From Brevibacillus massiliensis (lineage in GTDB: Bacteria > Bacillota > Bacilli > Brevibacillales > Brevibacillaceae), in assembly GCF_000311785.1 (NCBI RefSeq), contig NZ_HE978544.1, forward strand, positions 33,359 through 73,818: 40,460 nt of DNA. Reading direction: 5' to 3'. The translations under genes and the position numbers were made by a program. Each line of letters starts with the position of its first letter. The stretch's first letter is position 1. The notes beneath the pieces are model-generated. The model did no database searches and was not told the origin of the DNA. It saw only the letters and a program-made list of their open reading frames with translations. Below, in pieces: positions 8,277 through 15,690 of the stretch.

Positions 8277-9377
8277 TTAATCCGGAATTTTGCCTGTGTA
8301 TGCCGATTGCGGCCGAATAATCCGGTTGTTCGCCGCCTGCTCCAGGACGTGGGCCGACCAGCCGACGACCCGGCTGACGGCAAATGTCGGGGTAAACAGC
8401 GTATCTGCCAAACCGACTGCCCGCATCACCGCCGCGGCGTAGAATTCGACATTGGTGTTGAGCTTGCGTCCCGGTTTGTACTCTTCCAGCAGTTGCAAGC
8501 CTACTTTCTCCACATGAACCGCCAGATCAAACCACGGGTCATCTCCCGCCAGAGCGGAAGCTACCGTGCGAAGGGCGGTCGCCCGCGGATCGGTGGTCTT
8601 GTAGACGCGGTGGCCGAAGCCCATCAGACGCTCTCCGGCCTCCAAAGCCCTCCGCAGCCACGGCTCGGCGTTTTCCTTGCTGCCGATTTGCTCCATCATC
8701 TCGGTGACCTCCGACGGGGCACCGCCGTGGAGCGGTCCCTTCAGAGCACCGATGGCCGCCGTGATGGATGAAATCAGGTCCGAACGTGTGGAGGCGACTA
8801 CCCTGGCGGCAAATGTAGACGCGTTCATGCCGTGCTCCTGGGTCAGGATCAAATAGGCATCCAATGCCCGTACATGGGCGCTGCTGGGTTCCTTGCCCTG
8901 CAGCATATACAGGTAATTGGCCGTATGTCCGAGGTCTTTTCGCGGTTCCGGCATCTCCCGCCCTTCCAGACGAGCCTGGCGGTAGGCGACAATCGTCGGC
9001 AGCTTCGCGGTCAGCGAAATGACCTGCTCCAGGGTCGGGGGCCAGCTGTGAGACGGTTCACCGAGCAGCGATACTGCAGACCGCAGCACGCTCATCATGT
9101 CTACGTCGGCGGGAATCAGGTCAATGGCCGCCTTTACATGCTCGGGAAGCTGGCGATTGGCCGCCAGGGCTGCCTGCAGATTGGCTGTCTCCTGCTCACT
9201 CGGCAGATGTCCGTACCACAACAGGTGCGCCACTTCCTCGAACGTGTTGTTCACAGCGAGATCGCGCGCCCAGTGATTGCGATAGACTAAAAGACCGTTT
9301 ATTCCGTCGACCAAACTCAGGTCGGTTTCCGCGACAACGATACCCTCCAAGCCTATGGCTACAATATGTTCCGCCAT
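8277..9377 (-). CDS. citA: Citrate synthase (CitA-like)
   Basis: This 366-residue protein is of the short Gram-positive/archaeal citrate synthase type, which condenses acetyl-CoA with oxaloacetate. It shows the two catalytic-histidine regions LHGGAPSEV (about 217-225) and GFGHRVYKTTDPRA (about 253-266). The third catalytic region, NVDFY in many family members, reads NVEFY here (309-313), so the usual aspartate is glutamate. This may be normal for the CitA branch. The ATG at 9377 has a GGGGTGG site. A LysR regulator lies immediately upstream on the same strand, and a LysR-type box sits between the two. Methylcitrate synthase is the main alternative function. Confidence 0.85.
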   Translation of the reverse strand: MAEHIVAIGLEGIVVAETDLSLVDGINGLLVYRNHWARDLAVNNTFEEVAHLLWYGHLPSEQETANLQAALAANRQLPEHVKAAIDLIPADVDMMSVLRSAVSLLGEPSHSWPPTLEQVISLTAKLPTIVAYRQARLEGREMPEPRKDLGHTANYLYMLQGKEPSSAHVRALDAYLILTQEHGMNASTFAARVVASTRSDLISSITAAIGALKGPLHGGAPSEVTEMMEQIGSKENAEPWLRRALEAGERLMGFGHRVYKTTDPRATALRTVASALAGDDPWFDLAVHVEKVGLQLLEEYKPGRKLNTNVEFYAAAVMRAVGLADTLFTPTFAVSRVVGWSAHVLEQAANNRIIRPQSAYTGKIPD

Positions 9378-9401
9378 ACCATTCCACCCCTTTTTTCTTT
9401 C

Positions 9402-9430
9402 AATATATCAAGAGAAAATCAACAGGGGAA
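9402..9430 (-). promoter_or_regulatory. Probable activator-dependent citA promoter
   Basis: On the minus strand TATATT (9402-9407) lies 17 bp from a poor -35, TTCCCC (9425-9430). A weak -35 with an upstream LysR box is what an activated promoter looks like. The promoter itself is inferred. Confidence 0.35.
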
Positions 9431-9452
9431 ATAGAATAAAACGACATGATCA

Positions 9453-9467
9453 ATTACGATTTGTAAT
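9453..9467. promoter_or_regulatory. LysR-type operator (T-N11-A palindrome)
   Basis: ATTACGATTTGTAAT is a palindrome with 5-bp arms and the classical T-N11-A spacing of LysR-family sites. It lies about 60 bp upstream of the predicted citA transcription start and just after the lysR stop. This is the usual place for a LysR activator of citA. Confidence 0.6.
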
Positions 9468-9480
9468 CAATCACGGTCGG

Positions 9481-10380
9481 CTACATCGACCGGATCAGCG
9501 GCAGCGGCGGGTACAGGGAGGCGAGAATTTCAATCATCTGTTTGGCCGTTTGCGAACAGCCGGTTTTGGAAACGACTAAATACGAAGCGGCCTGGGGCAG
9601 GACAAGCCCTGGCGTCTCCAGCTCGATAAAGCGATTTTCAAACAACTCCCGGCCAATGGCCGACCTGGGCAGAAAAGAGACCCCCAACCCTTCTTCAATA
9701 AACCGTTTGGTAATATCCACATGGGTTACCGTCATGGTTCGAAAGGACAGCCCCCGCTGCCGCAGCGCCAGCAGAAGGTCATCCCAATAGCCCGGATGGT
9801 TGTGCGTCAGCAGCAGATTTCCCGTCAGTTCCTGCTCCCAGTCGGGCAGGGGCGCCTCGATATCTCCCCCGTTCAGCGGAACGGCAAACACGACCGGATC
9901 CGTCTGGATCAAGTGTGCGTCCAATTGGAACTCTCCCGGCACCATCCGGGACAGGCCGAGATCGACCTGCCCGCTTTGCACCAACCTGCCGATCTCGAGG
10001 GAATCGGCAATTCGAATCGATATATCTACCTCGGGATACCGTTTGGTGTAGTGGCGAATCAAGCCGGGGAGGGAACTGCGGGCGATCACCGGGGAGACGG
10101 CGATGTGCAGATTTTCGCTGTAACCCTGCTGCCACGCCAGCAGATCCTCCATCCCTGCCTGCCAACCTGCCAGCAGGGCGGTGGCATGGGGCAGGAACCG
10201 CTTTCCGGCGGGAGTGAGCTTGACGAATTTCCCCACCCGGTCAAACAACTCAATCCCCAGTTCTTTCTCCAGCAGGCGAATATGCTGGGTGACCGTCGGT
10301 TGAGCGATAAACAGCGCTTCTGCTGTCTGCCGGAAGTTCTCAAACTTCGCGGCCACGACGAACGTCTGAAGGATACGCAA
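9481..10380 (-). CDS. LysR-family transcriptional regulator (CitR-like context)
   Basis: The product is a standard-length LysR protein of 299 residues. The N-terminal winged helix (about 1-60) reads RILQTFVVAAKFENF, AEALFIAQPTVTQHIRLLEKELG and LFDRVGKFVKLTPAG. An effector-binding domain follows. It sits directly upstream of citrate synthase, and in Bacillus the CitR regulator adjoins citA, so control of citA is the natural inference; here the two genes run in tandem instead of diverging. The start is unclear: the only in-frame initiator after the upstream TGA is TTG at 10380, with GGGGTG 13 nt before it, farther than usual. The gene follows the nitronate monooxygenase stop by 20 nt. Confidence 0.85.
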   Translation of the reverse strand: MRILQTFVVAAKFENFRQTAEALFIAQPTVTQHIRLLEKELGIELFDRVGKFVKLTPAGKRFLPHATALLAGWQAGMEDLLAWQQGYSENLHIAVSPVIARSSLPGLIRHYTKRYPEVDISIRIADSLEIGRLVQSGQVDLGLSRMVPGEFQLDAHLIQTDPVVFAVPLNGGDIEAPLPDWEQELTGNLLLTHNHPGYWDDLLLALRQRGLSFRTMTVTHVDITKRFIEEGLGVSFLPRSAIGRELFENRFIELETPGLVLPQAASYLVVSKTGCSQTAKQMIEILASLYPPLPLIRSM

Positions 10381-10400
10381 ATCGATATGGATTCACCCCG

Positions 10401-11501
10401 CTACCCGAGCCTGCCTATCCGGTTCAATACCTGCCGGGCTTCCGCAAACAGGCTCTCGACGATTTCCCCGGCTGTTTCGCTTCCTTTTTTCGCCAGCTGA
10501 GGGACTCCTTGCCCGGCCCAAAGCGACATGTACTCGGCTTGGTTATTCTTCGCCGCCGCGTTGCGGATCTCGCGGGTCAAGCTATTTTGCAGCGGATAGG
10601 GCAGAGACGTCAGCTGCTGCCGGGCAAAGGTCTCCATCAGCCGATTCGACAGCCCCCGCGCCGGCCGGCCGGAAAAAGCCCGTGTGATCTGCGGCTCGGT
10701 CTCTTTCGCCTGGGCCAGTTTTTCCTTGTAGGCCCGGTGAGCAAGGCTTTCCTCACAGGCCAAAAACCGCGTACCCAGCTGCACTGCGTCCGCTCCCAGC
10801 GCCAAGGCCGCAACCACTCCGCGCCCATCCATGATGCCGCCGGCCGCGATGACCGGGGTATCAGGCAAAGCGTCTGCCATCAACGGCAGCAGCGCCATCA
10901 TCCCGACTGTTTCGCCATTTCCGCTCGGGCCGACGGAAAAAGTCCCGCGGTGTCCTCCCGCTTCTCCACCCTGGGCGACGACCGCGTCCACCCCTTCGGC
11001 CTGCAGTGCGAGCGCTTCGGCCACCGTCGTAGCCATACCGATCAGCTTCATGCCAGCCTGCTTGGCCGCTTGGCCGTATCGCCCAGGCAATTGGAAGGCC
11101 ACGCTGAACACCGGCACTTTTTCGTCGAGGATCACCGAAAAACACTCGTCCAGATCGTTAACGTAGTCCGGCACCTCCCCCGACCAGGCGTCCAAGCCTA
11201 CCTCTGCGCGCATCTGGTTGATCCAGTCCGTGAGCTCCGGGCTGACTGCCGCCTGCGGCGGTTCATCGGAGATGAGCAGGTTGACGCTAAACGGCTTTTT
11301 GGTCAGTTCCTTCACCTGGCGAATAGCCTGACGCAGCGCATCCGGCTTCATATAGGCTCCGCCGAGCGTTCCCAGCCCGCCGGCTTCCGATACCGCGGCC
11401 ACCATTTGCGGCGAAGTGATATTCCCCGCCATTCCCGCTTGCACCAACGGCAATCTGATCGAAAAGAGATCACAGAACCGGGTGTGAAATAGCTCCTCCA
11501 T
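10401..11501 (-). CDS. Nitronate monooxygenase (2-nitropropane dioxygenase-like)
   Basis: The 366-residue protein is an FMN-dependent TIM-barrel oxidoreductase of the nitronate monooxygenase family, which oxidises alkyl nitronates. Visible signatures are LVQAGMAGNITSP near the N-terminus, GGLGTLGG, VVAQGGEAGGHRG near 180-192, IAAGGIMDGRG near 230 and LGADAVQLGTRFLACEES. Its H-G-G pattern in GEAGGHRG matches the class I active-site histidine. The ATG at 11501 has a perfect GAGGAGG 8 nt upstream; the longer frame to 11552 has no such site. It probably leads a minus-strand unit with the LysR gene. Members of this superfamily include FabK-like enoyl reductases, so the substrate is uncertain. Confidence 0.82.
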   Translation of the reverse strand: MEELFHTRFCDLFSIRLPLVQAGMAGNITSPQMVAAVSEAGGLGTLGGAYMKPDALRQAIRQVKELTKKPFSVNLLISDEPPQAAVSPELTDWINQMRAEVGLDAWSGEVPDYVNDLDECFSVILDEKVPVFSVAFQLPGRYGQAAKQAGMKLIGMATTVAEALALQAEGVDAVVAQGGEAGGHRGTFSVGPSGNGETVGMMALLPLMADALPDTPVIAAGGIMDGRGVVAALALGADAVQLGTRFLACEESLAHRAYKEKLAQAKETEPQITRAFSGRPARGLSNRLMETFARQQLTSLPYPLQNSLTREIRNAAAKNNQAEYMSLWAGQGVPQLAKKGSETAGEIVESLFAEARQVLNRIGRLG

Positions 11502-11661
11502 CACTGTTTCCTCCTCATGTGCTGGCAATTTCTCACTATCAGCGTATCTCAATTTTCCCTATTTCGCCAGTGCCCTGAAAATAACCGCACGGCTGCCGAC
11601 GGTAAACGGCAAAGTGTTTTGGCGTCCACCGTGCCGGAGCGGCCCTGCAGCAAAAAAAGGA

Positions 11662-11680
11662 CCACTCAGTACCTGAGTGG
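11662..11680 (-). terminator. Orphan minus-strand terminator
   Basis: CCACTCAG (11662-11669) and CTGAGTGG (11673-11680) form a perfect 8-bp stem with a 3-nt loop. On the minus strand it is followed by TCCTTTTTTTGC. There is no annotated minus-strand gene upstream of it between 11684 and 11957, so it suggests an unannotated minus-strand transcript or a relic. Confidence 0.5.
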
Positions 11681-11683
11681 CCG

Positions 11684-11957
11684 CAATGGAAGAGGATAAC
11701 ACGTGAAAAACAAGAAGTTACACTTATTAACGAATGCAGCTGTACAATTGTTGCGAAAAAAAAGAAATCACGAAAATCGCCCTAATGATCTGCCTCCTAT
11801 CTCAGGAACAGATGCTGCAACCTGCCTAATTTGCAGCGGATGAAATGACAAAAGCTTCAGGATTTTTTCGTTCTATTCTATCATTTGCGTCAACTAGAAA
11901 CATTGGTACAATGGCGGTGTCTTTGAAAGACACCATTTACGAGAAGGAGGAACATGA
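11684..11957. other. Gene-free leader region with paired stem-loops
   Basis: No coding frame is convincing here. Two adjacent stems are visible: ATCTG...CAGAT (11799-11825 area) with internal TCCT/AGGA pairing, and a 7-bp perfect GCTGCAA/TTGCAGC pair (about 11814-11838). A weak plus-strand promoter, TTGCGT (11885-11890), 16 bp, TACAAT (11907-11912), precedes the 5' UTR of the secreted-protein gene. The UTR contains GGTGTC-TTTGAAA-GACACC (11916-11934) just before the ribosome site AGGAGG. Confidence 0.35.
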
Positions 11958-12983
11958 ATGAAGAGGATCTTACCGGTATCACTTGCGGCAGCACTGATTT
12001 TCTCAGCGGTTCCCTCAGCATTTGCCGAAACCAATGTCAGCGTTGACGGAAATACGTCGTTAGACGGCGGCGGGCAAGGCGACAGTTACTCCAACGGCAC
12101 AACAGAGACAATTGACGATCCGACATCTGATCCAACATCCGATACGACATCCGACCCAGCTTCTGATCCGACATCCGATATGAATGACGAATCTTCTCCA
12201 AAGACCCATGCCCCGGCCGAGGAGAATACCGCCCCGGACGCGGCAGATCAGCCCGCTGACGACCAGGGTGACGAGGACTCCGGAAAAACGGCGGAACAAC
12301 TGTCCGAGCTCCGTGAACAGCTAAAAAACGCGCCGGAAGTGACAGACGAGGTGGAAGCCGCCTATGGCCAATTGGTCACCGACCTCACCGATGCGTCCGA
12401 TCTTCCCCAAGCGATTGAAGTTCAAAAAGAACTGCTCGAGCGAACCTACCAGCCCGGGGAACATGAGAATTTTACTAGATTGGGCGACCTGTACACCCAG
12501 GCCAATGTTCCAGGCGTAAAGGCGTTCGTAAACGGTCACGAACAGCAAATGGACCAGCCCCCGTATATCCAGGATGGCAGAACGCTGGTGACAGAGCAGA
12601 CGATCACAACGGCATTAAAAGCAGAGGTAAACCGGGATGTCACCGGTTTGGTCACCATTACCCGCGACGACAAGGCGATCACCCTGTACCTTGACAAGAA
12701 AGAGGCCGCAGCGGACGGAGAGACGGTAGCGCTGGAGACTGCGCCGACGATCAAAAACGGCCTGCTCTATTTGCCGCTTCGCTTCATCTGTGAACAGCTG
12801 GGCGCAGACGTCGACTGGCAGCAAGCGGGGCAGATCATCATCATTGACGATCATCAGACTGACATGGCCGCACCGCCAACAGCAGAATCGGGACAATCCG
12901 GCGCCGCAGCAGCTCCGATCGCTCCGGAACAGAATGCCTCTGCCGGTACCGACGACTCTGACGGAACTTCGGCACAAGACTAA
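11958..12983 (+). CDS. Secreted protein with copper-amine-oxidase-N-like domain
   Basis: This 341-residue protein has a signal peptide ending SAFA at about residue 23. Next comes an acidic low-complexity stretch with five or six DPTSD-type repeats (about 50-75), then a Glu/Asp/Ala-rich helical part. A domain at about 185-295 resembles the 'copper amine oxidase N-terminal' or stalk domain of Firmicutes surface proteins: VKAFVNGHEQQMDQPPYI, a basic middle, then GLLYLPLRFICEQLGADVDW. That domain is non-catalytic and usually cell-wall or stalk associated. AGGAGG lies 7 nt before the ATG; an ATG four bases earlier is out of frame. The C-terminus is Ala/Ser/Gly/Asp-rich and unstructured. The gene is monocistronic, with a strong terminator. 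Confidence 0.8.
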   Translation: MKRILPVSLAAALIFSAVPSAFAETNVSVDGNTSLDGGGQGDSYSNGTTETIDDPTSDPTSDTTSDPASDPTSDMNDESSPKTHAPAEENTAPDAADQPADDQGDEDSGKTAEQLSELREQLKNAPEVTDEVEAAYGQLVTDLTDASDLPQAIEVQKELLERTYQPGEHENFTRLGDLYTQANVPGVKAFVNGHEQQMDQPPYIQDGRTLVTEQTITTALKAEVNRDVTGLVTITRDDKAITLYLDKKEAAADGETVALETAPTIKNGLLYLPLRFICEQLGADVDWQQAGQIIIIDDHQTDMAAPPTAESGQSGAAAAPIAPEQNASAGTDDSDGTSAQD

Positions 12984-13004
12984 CCCCCGGCTGTCATACG
13001 GAAA

Positions 13005-13036
13005 AAAGGGTTGAGAAGACAGCTTCTCAACCCTTT
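13005..13036 (+). terminator. Strong terminator after the stalk-domain gene
   Basis: AAAGGGTTGAGAAG (13005-13018) pairs perfectly with CTTCTCAACCCTTT (13023-13036) around a 4-nt loop, 22 nt after the stop codon. It is symmetric and could act in both directions. Confidence 0.9.
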
Positions 13037-13057
13037 AACCTGCTCCGCCAGAAGTCT

Positions 13058-13074
13058 CCCACCTCTTAGGTGGG
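13058..13074. repeat. Subterminal hairpin of an IS200/IS605-type end
   Basis: CCCACCT (13058-13064) and AGGTGGG (13068-13074) form a 7-bp hairpin followed by GGATGAATGG. It is about 60 bp before an IS200-type tnpA start, where IS200/IS605 elements carry their left-end hairpin. A second perfect hairpin, GAATATTTTA/TAAAATATTC (13087-13109), lies between it and tnpA. Confidence 0.5.
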
Positions 13075-13134
13075 GGATGAATGGTGGAATATTTTATGGT
13101 AAAATATTCAGTAGTAGACATAGGAAAAAAAGTG

Positions 13135-13437
13135 ATGGTAATGAAACTGAATAATAACAACCATTCAGTATTCCTCCTCTATTATCACCTCGTTCTGGTC
13201 ATCAAATATCGCCGAAAAGTCATCCATGTTCACATATCAGATAGACTCAAAGAGATTTTCGAATATATTCAGCCTGGCTACAATATTTCCTTGCGAAATT
13301 TCGAAATAATGAAGGTACGGGCGAACGCGAAACCAGGATCAGCCTCTGCTTTCCCGTCTTGTGATCACTTCCCTCCGCTGTGGTCCTGCATGCAACTGAA
13401 GCTGATAAGACGGAAACCCTATACTCCTACATTATGA
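13135..13437 (+). pseudogene. tnpA: Truncated IS200/IS605 transposase
   Basis: The frame reads MVMKLNNNNHSVFLLYYHLVLVIKYRRKV and then ISDRLKEIFEYIQPGYNISL, the N-terminal part of IS200-family Y1 (HUH) transposases. Recognisable similarity ends near 13308, just before the place where the His-U-His motif and later the catalytic tyrosine should be, so the protein cannot be active. The rest of the frame to the stop at 13437 is unrelated. The family normally has about 130-155 residues; only about 55 are left. The transposase would have nicked and rejoined single-stranded DNA at the hairpin ends. The start is ATG 13135 or 13141. Confidence 0.8.
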
Positions 13438-13520
13438 ACAGCGCAAAAGGCAAGGCAGGGCTAAATCATCTTGCGTTCGAAATATATTCAGCTGCCTCCA
13501 AGGAAGATTTTTGCCGGTGA
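13380..13520 (+). pseudogene. Possible glyoxalase/VOC-fold gene fragment
   Basis: One 47-codon frame ending in TGA at 13518-13520 reads VVLHATEADKTETLYSY, then AKGKAGLNHLAFEIYS and ASKEDFCR. GLNHLAFE followed by an S-x-ED region is typical of VOC-superfamily (glyoxalase, extradiol dioxygenase, fosfomycin-resistance) domains, where the histidine binds metal. There is no start, and a stop lies directly upstream, so it would be a broken fragment. The match is short; chance cannot be excluded. The rest of 12984-13626 holds only the terminator and insertion-sequence remains. Confidence 0.3.
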
Positions 13521-13626
13521 ACTTCAGGGAGCGGACAGGAATGATCTGATGCCGTAACGAATAAGAATAGGAGTTCACGTTCACATACTTTCAACCTAAT
13601 TCTTTAGCAACGGGAGGTTGGGTTTT

Positions 13627-15213
13627 ATGTCATCGGCAACACCATTTTCCTTGGAGATACCTGAATATTACAACTTCGCTGAACAGGTAGACAATTACGC
13701 CGCCGAAAATCCGGACAAACAAGCACTGGTAATCGTGAACGAGTCGGGAGAGTCCGCTTCCCTGACCTACCGGGAACTGGTTTGCTACGCCAACCGGGTC
13801 GTCAATGTCTGCGCTATTTTGGGCATCGAACGCGGAGACAAAGTGATCGTCCTGGTACCGCGCGGGCTCGAATCTTACGGCATTTATCTCGGGCTGATCA
13901 AACTGGGCGCTGTCGTCATGCCGGGCTCGGAAATGCTGCGGAGCAAGGACATCGAGTATCGAGCCAACCACTCCGGTGCGAAGGCAGTGATCGCTTTTGC
14001 GGGTATTTCCCAGGAAGTAGACAAGATTCGCCCGCTGTGTCCATCTATTCAGCATTACGTCCTGATCGGCGAGCAAAAGCCGGGCTGGCTGGCATTTGAT
14101 GAGCTGCTGACCGATGTATCCGATGAAGCCCCCGCAGCCAAAACACGCTCAGATGAATTGGCACTTCTGTCCTACACCTCAGGCACCACCGGCGGACCAA
14201 AAGGTGTCATGCACGTCCACGGCTGGCCGTATGCCCACATCGCCGTAGCAACAACGCAATGGCTCGACGTCCGCGAAGACGACCTCGTCTGGGCGACTGC
14301 GGGGCCGGGATGGGCCAAGTGGGTGTGGAGCCCGTTTGTCTCGGTGCTGGGAAGAGGAGCTACGGCATTTGTTTACAAGGGCAGATTTGTCCCTGAAAAG
14401 TACTTCGAATTGCTGGAGAGCCATCCCATCTCCGTCCTCTGTGCCACGCCGACAGAGTACCGGCTTATGGCAAAAGTAACCGACATCGAGTCTCACAAGC
14501 TGCCTGCGCTCCGCTCGGCCTGCTCTGCCGGAGAGCCGCTCAACCGGGAAGTCATCGATACCTTCAGACGGGTATTTGGCATCACCGTCCGCGACGGTTA
14601 CGGCCAGACGGAAAACACCCTCATGATCGGCACGTTTGTCGGCATGGAACCGCGCCCCGGCTCCATGGGTCGACCATCCCCGCTGGTGAAGGCAGCCATT
14701 ATCGACGAGCAGGGGACAGAGCTTCCCATCGGACAGGTAGGAGATATCGCCATCGACAAGGGCATGGTCGCCCTGTTTAAAGGATATCTGAACGACCCTG
14801 AGCGGACGGCCCGCGCATTTCGCGGAAACTGGTATGTGACCGGCGACCAGGGGCGGATGGATGAAGACGGCTACATCTGGTTTGAAGGGCGTTCCGACGA
14901 CATCATCATCTCCGCCGGCTACACGATCGGTCCGTTCGAGGTGGAAGACGCCCTGGTGAAGCACCCGTCTGTTGCCGAATGCGCCGTGGTGGCCAGTCCC
15001 GACCCGGACCGGGGCCACATCGTCAAAGCGTTTGTCGTTTTGAAAAAGGGCTGCGAGCCATCCGAGCAGTTGGTCGTCGAGCTGCAGGAACACACCAAAC
15101 AGCTTACCGCGCCGTACAAGTATCCGCGCAAGATCGAGTTCGTGAGCGACCTGCCGAAAACCACCTCCGGCAAAATTCGCCGCATCGAACTTCGCCAGCA
15201 GGAACAAAAGTGA
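13627..15213 (+). CDS. AMP-dependent acyl-CoA ligase (medium-chain/benzoate-CoA ligase-like)
   Basis: The 528-residue enzyme belongs to the ANL adenylation superfamily and should form acyl-AMP and then acyl-CoA from a carboxylic acid, ATP and CoA. The P-loop-like motif YTSGTTGGPKGVMH is near 175-188, the WAKWVWSPF segment typical of ACSM/benzoate-CoA ligases near 230, DGYGQTEN near 325, the GYTIGPFEVEDAL hinge region near 435, and the catalytic-lysine motif TTSGKIRR near the C-terminus. The ATG at 13627 has GGGAGG 9 nt upstream; a TTG three codons earlier is less likely. It stands alone between insertion-sequence-like hairpins and has no pathway partners, so the substrate is undetermined. Confidence 0.88.
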   Translation: MSSATPFSLEIPEYYNFAEQVDNYAAENPDKQALVIVNESGESASLTYRELVCYANRVVNVCAILGIERGDKVIVLVPRGLESYGIYLGLIKLGAVVMPGSEMLRSKDIEYRANHSGAKAVIAFAGISQEVDKIRPLCPSIQHYVLIGEQKPGWLAFDELLTDVSDEAPAAKTRSDELALLSYTSGTTGGPKGVMHVHGWPYAHIAVATTQWLDVREDDLVWATAGPGWAKWVWSPFVSVLGRGATAFVYKGRFVPEKYFELLESHPISVLCATPTEYRLMAKVTDIESHKLPALRSACSAGEPLNREVIDTFRRVFGITVRDGYGQTENTLMIGTFVGMEPRPGSMGRPSPLVKAAIIDEQGTELPIGQVGDIAIDKGMVALFKGYLNDPERTARAFRGNWYVTGDQGRMDEDGYIWFEGRSDDIIISAGYTIGPFEVEDALVKHPSVAECAVVASPDPDRGHIVKAFVVLKKGCEPSEQLVVELQEHTKQLTAPYKYPRKIEFVSDLPKTTSGKIRRIELRQQEQK

Positions 15214-15226
15214 GCTTGACAGTTAT

Positions 15227-15249
15227 AACCACCGGCTAAGCCGGTGGTT
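15227..15249. repeat. Hairpin: terminator or IS200/IS605-type right end
   Basis: AACCACCGGC (15227-15236) and GCCGGTGGTT (15240-15249) form a perfect 10-bp stem with a TAA loop, 13 nt after the acyl-CoA ligase stop. There is no T-run. Hairpins of this CCACCGGC...GCCGGTGG form with TTCAA following are common at ends of IS605-like elements, so it may mark a right end. Confidence 0.45.
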
Positions 15250-15299
15250 CAATAGAAGTTGAACTTAAATATGTGTCCCTATAATACACATTATGAAAG

Positions 15300-15329
15300 A
15301 AACGCCCGGAAGTCTATATTCGGGCGTTT
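15300..15329 (+). terminator. Terminator downstream of the acyl-CoA ligase
   Basis: AAACGCCCG (15300-15308) pairs with CGGGCGTTT (15321-15329) around a 12-nt loop, followed by TATGCC. The A/T flanks allow action on both strands. Confidence 0.75.
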
Positions 15330-15526
15330 TATGCCGTTATAAGCGACTATGGTCTAAACGTTGAGGTGTAATTGTCCTTTCCAAGTGGACAAACCAGCAA
15401 TTTGGAGTGAAAAATTGATCTCGTTCTAGCTCCGTTTTGCTTCAATTCTCGCCTTGCGAAAGCTCTTGCCAAGGCATACGATTTCCTTTGAAATTTATTA
15501 GTTTATGGTTCCGGCTTGTAGTTGTC

Positions 15527-15670
15527 AAAAGTATACACCAACCTGGAGGAGCTGGGCGCGATCCGGGCGCTGCCGGTTCTTTGTTGTATCAAATAAATAT
15601 CCGGAATGAGCTGGCCAGGGGCGTTTTTGTATTCAGTTTTTGCCCTACAGCTCGCCGGCCGATCGTACGA
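15527..15670 (+). repeat. Diverged ~140-bp direct repeat, copy A
   Basis: Starting at GTATACA (about 15529), this stretch aligns over its whole length with 17308-17450 in the same orientation. Shared blocks include the ATCCGGAA region, TTGGCCAGGGG/CTGGCCAGGGG and CAGCTCGCCGGCCGATCG, with TACGAC...GTA shortly after. No open frame is kept in both copies. It may be a decayed gene segment or part of a non-autonomous element. Nothing else is recognisable in 15330-15690. Confidence 0.6.
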
Positions 15671-15690
15671 CGGTAGGCTGTAAGCGATTA

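Noticed and set aside
10509-11492. 327-codon plus-strand frame opposite the nitronate monooxygenase gene
   Set aside because: The minus-strand gene has all family motifs; the antisense frame is low-complexity, Arg/His-rich and lacks a start signal.
11790-11850. Riboswitch candidate in the leader before 11958
   Set aside because: The stems do not carry conserved cores of any riboswitch class I can recall (SAM, TPP, FMN, c-di-GMP, c-di-AMP, ZTP, fluoride, yybP). It is kept only as an unexplained structure.
12110-12185. Short tandem repeats considered as a CRISPR or microsatellite
   Set aside because: They are in-frame codons for a DPTSD-type low-complexity linker within a secreted protein. 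There are no spacers.
14179-15207. 342-codon minus-strand frame inside the acyl-CoA ligase
   Set aside because: It is an antisense shadow of a well-conserved enzyme with complete motifs.
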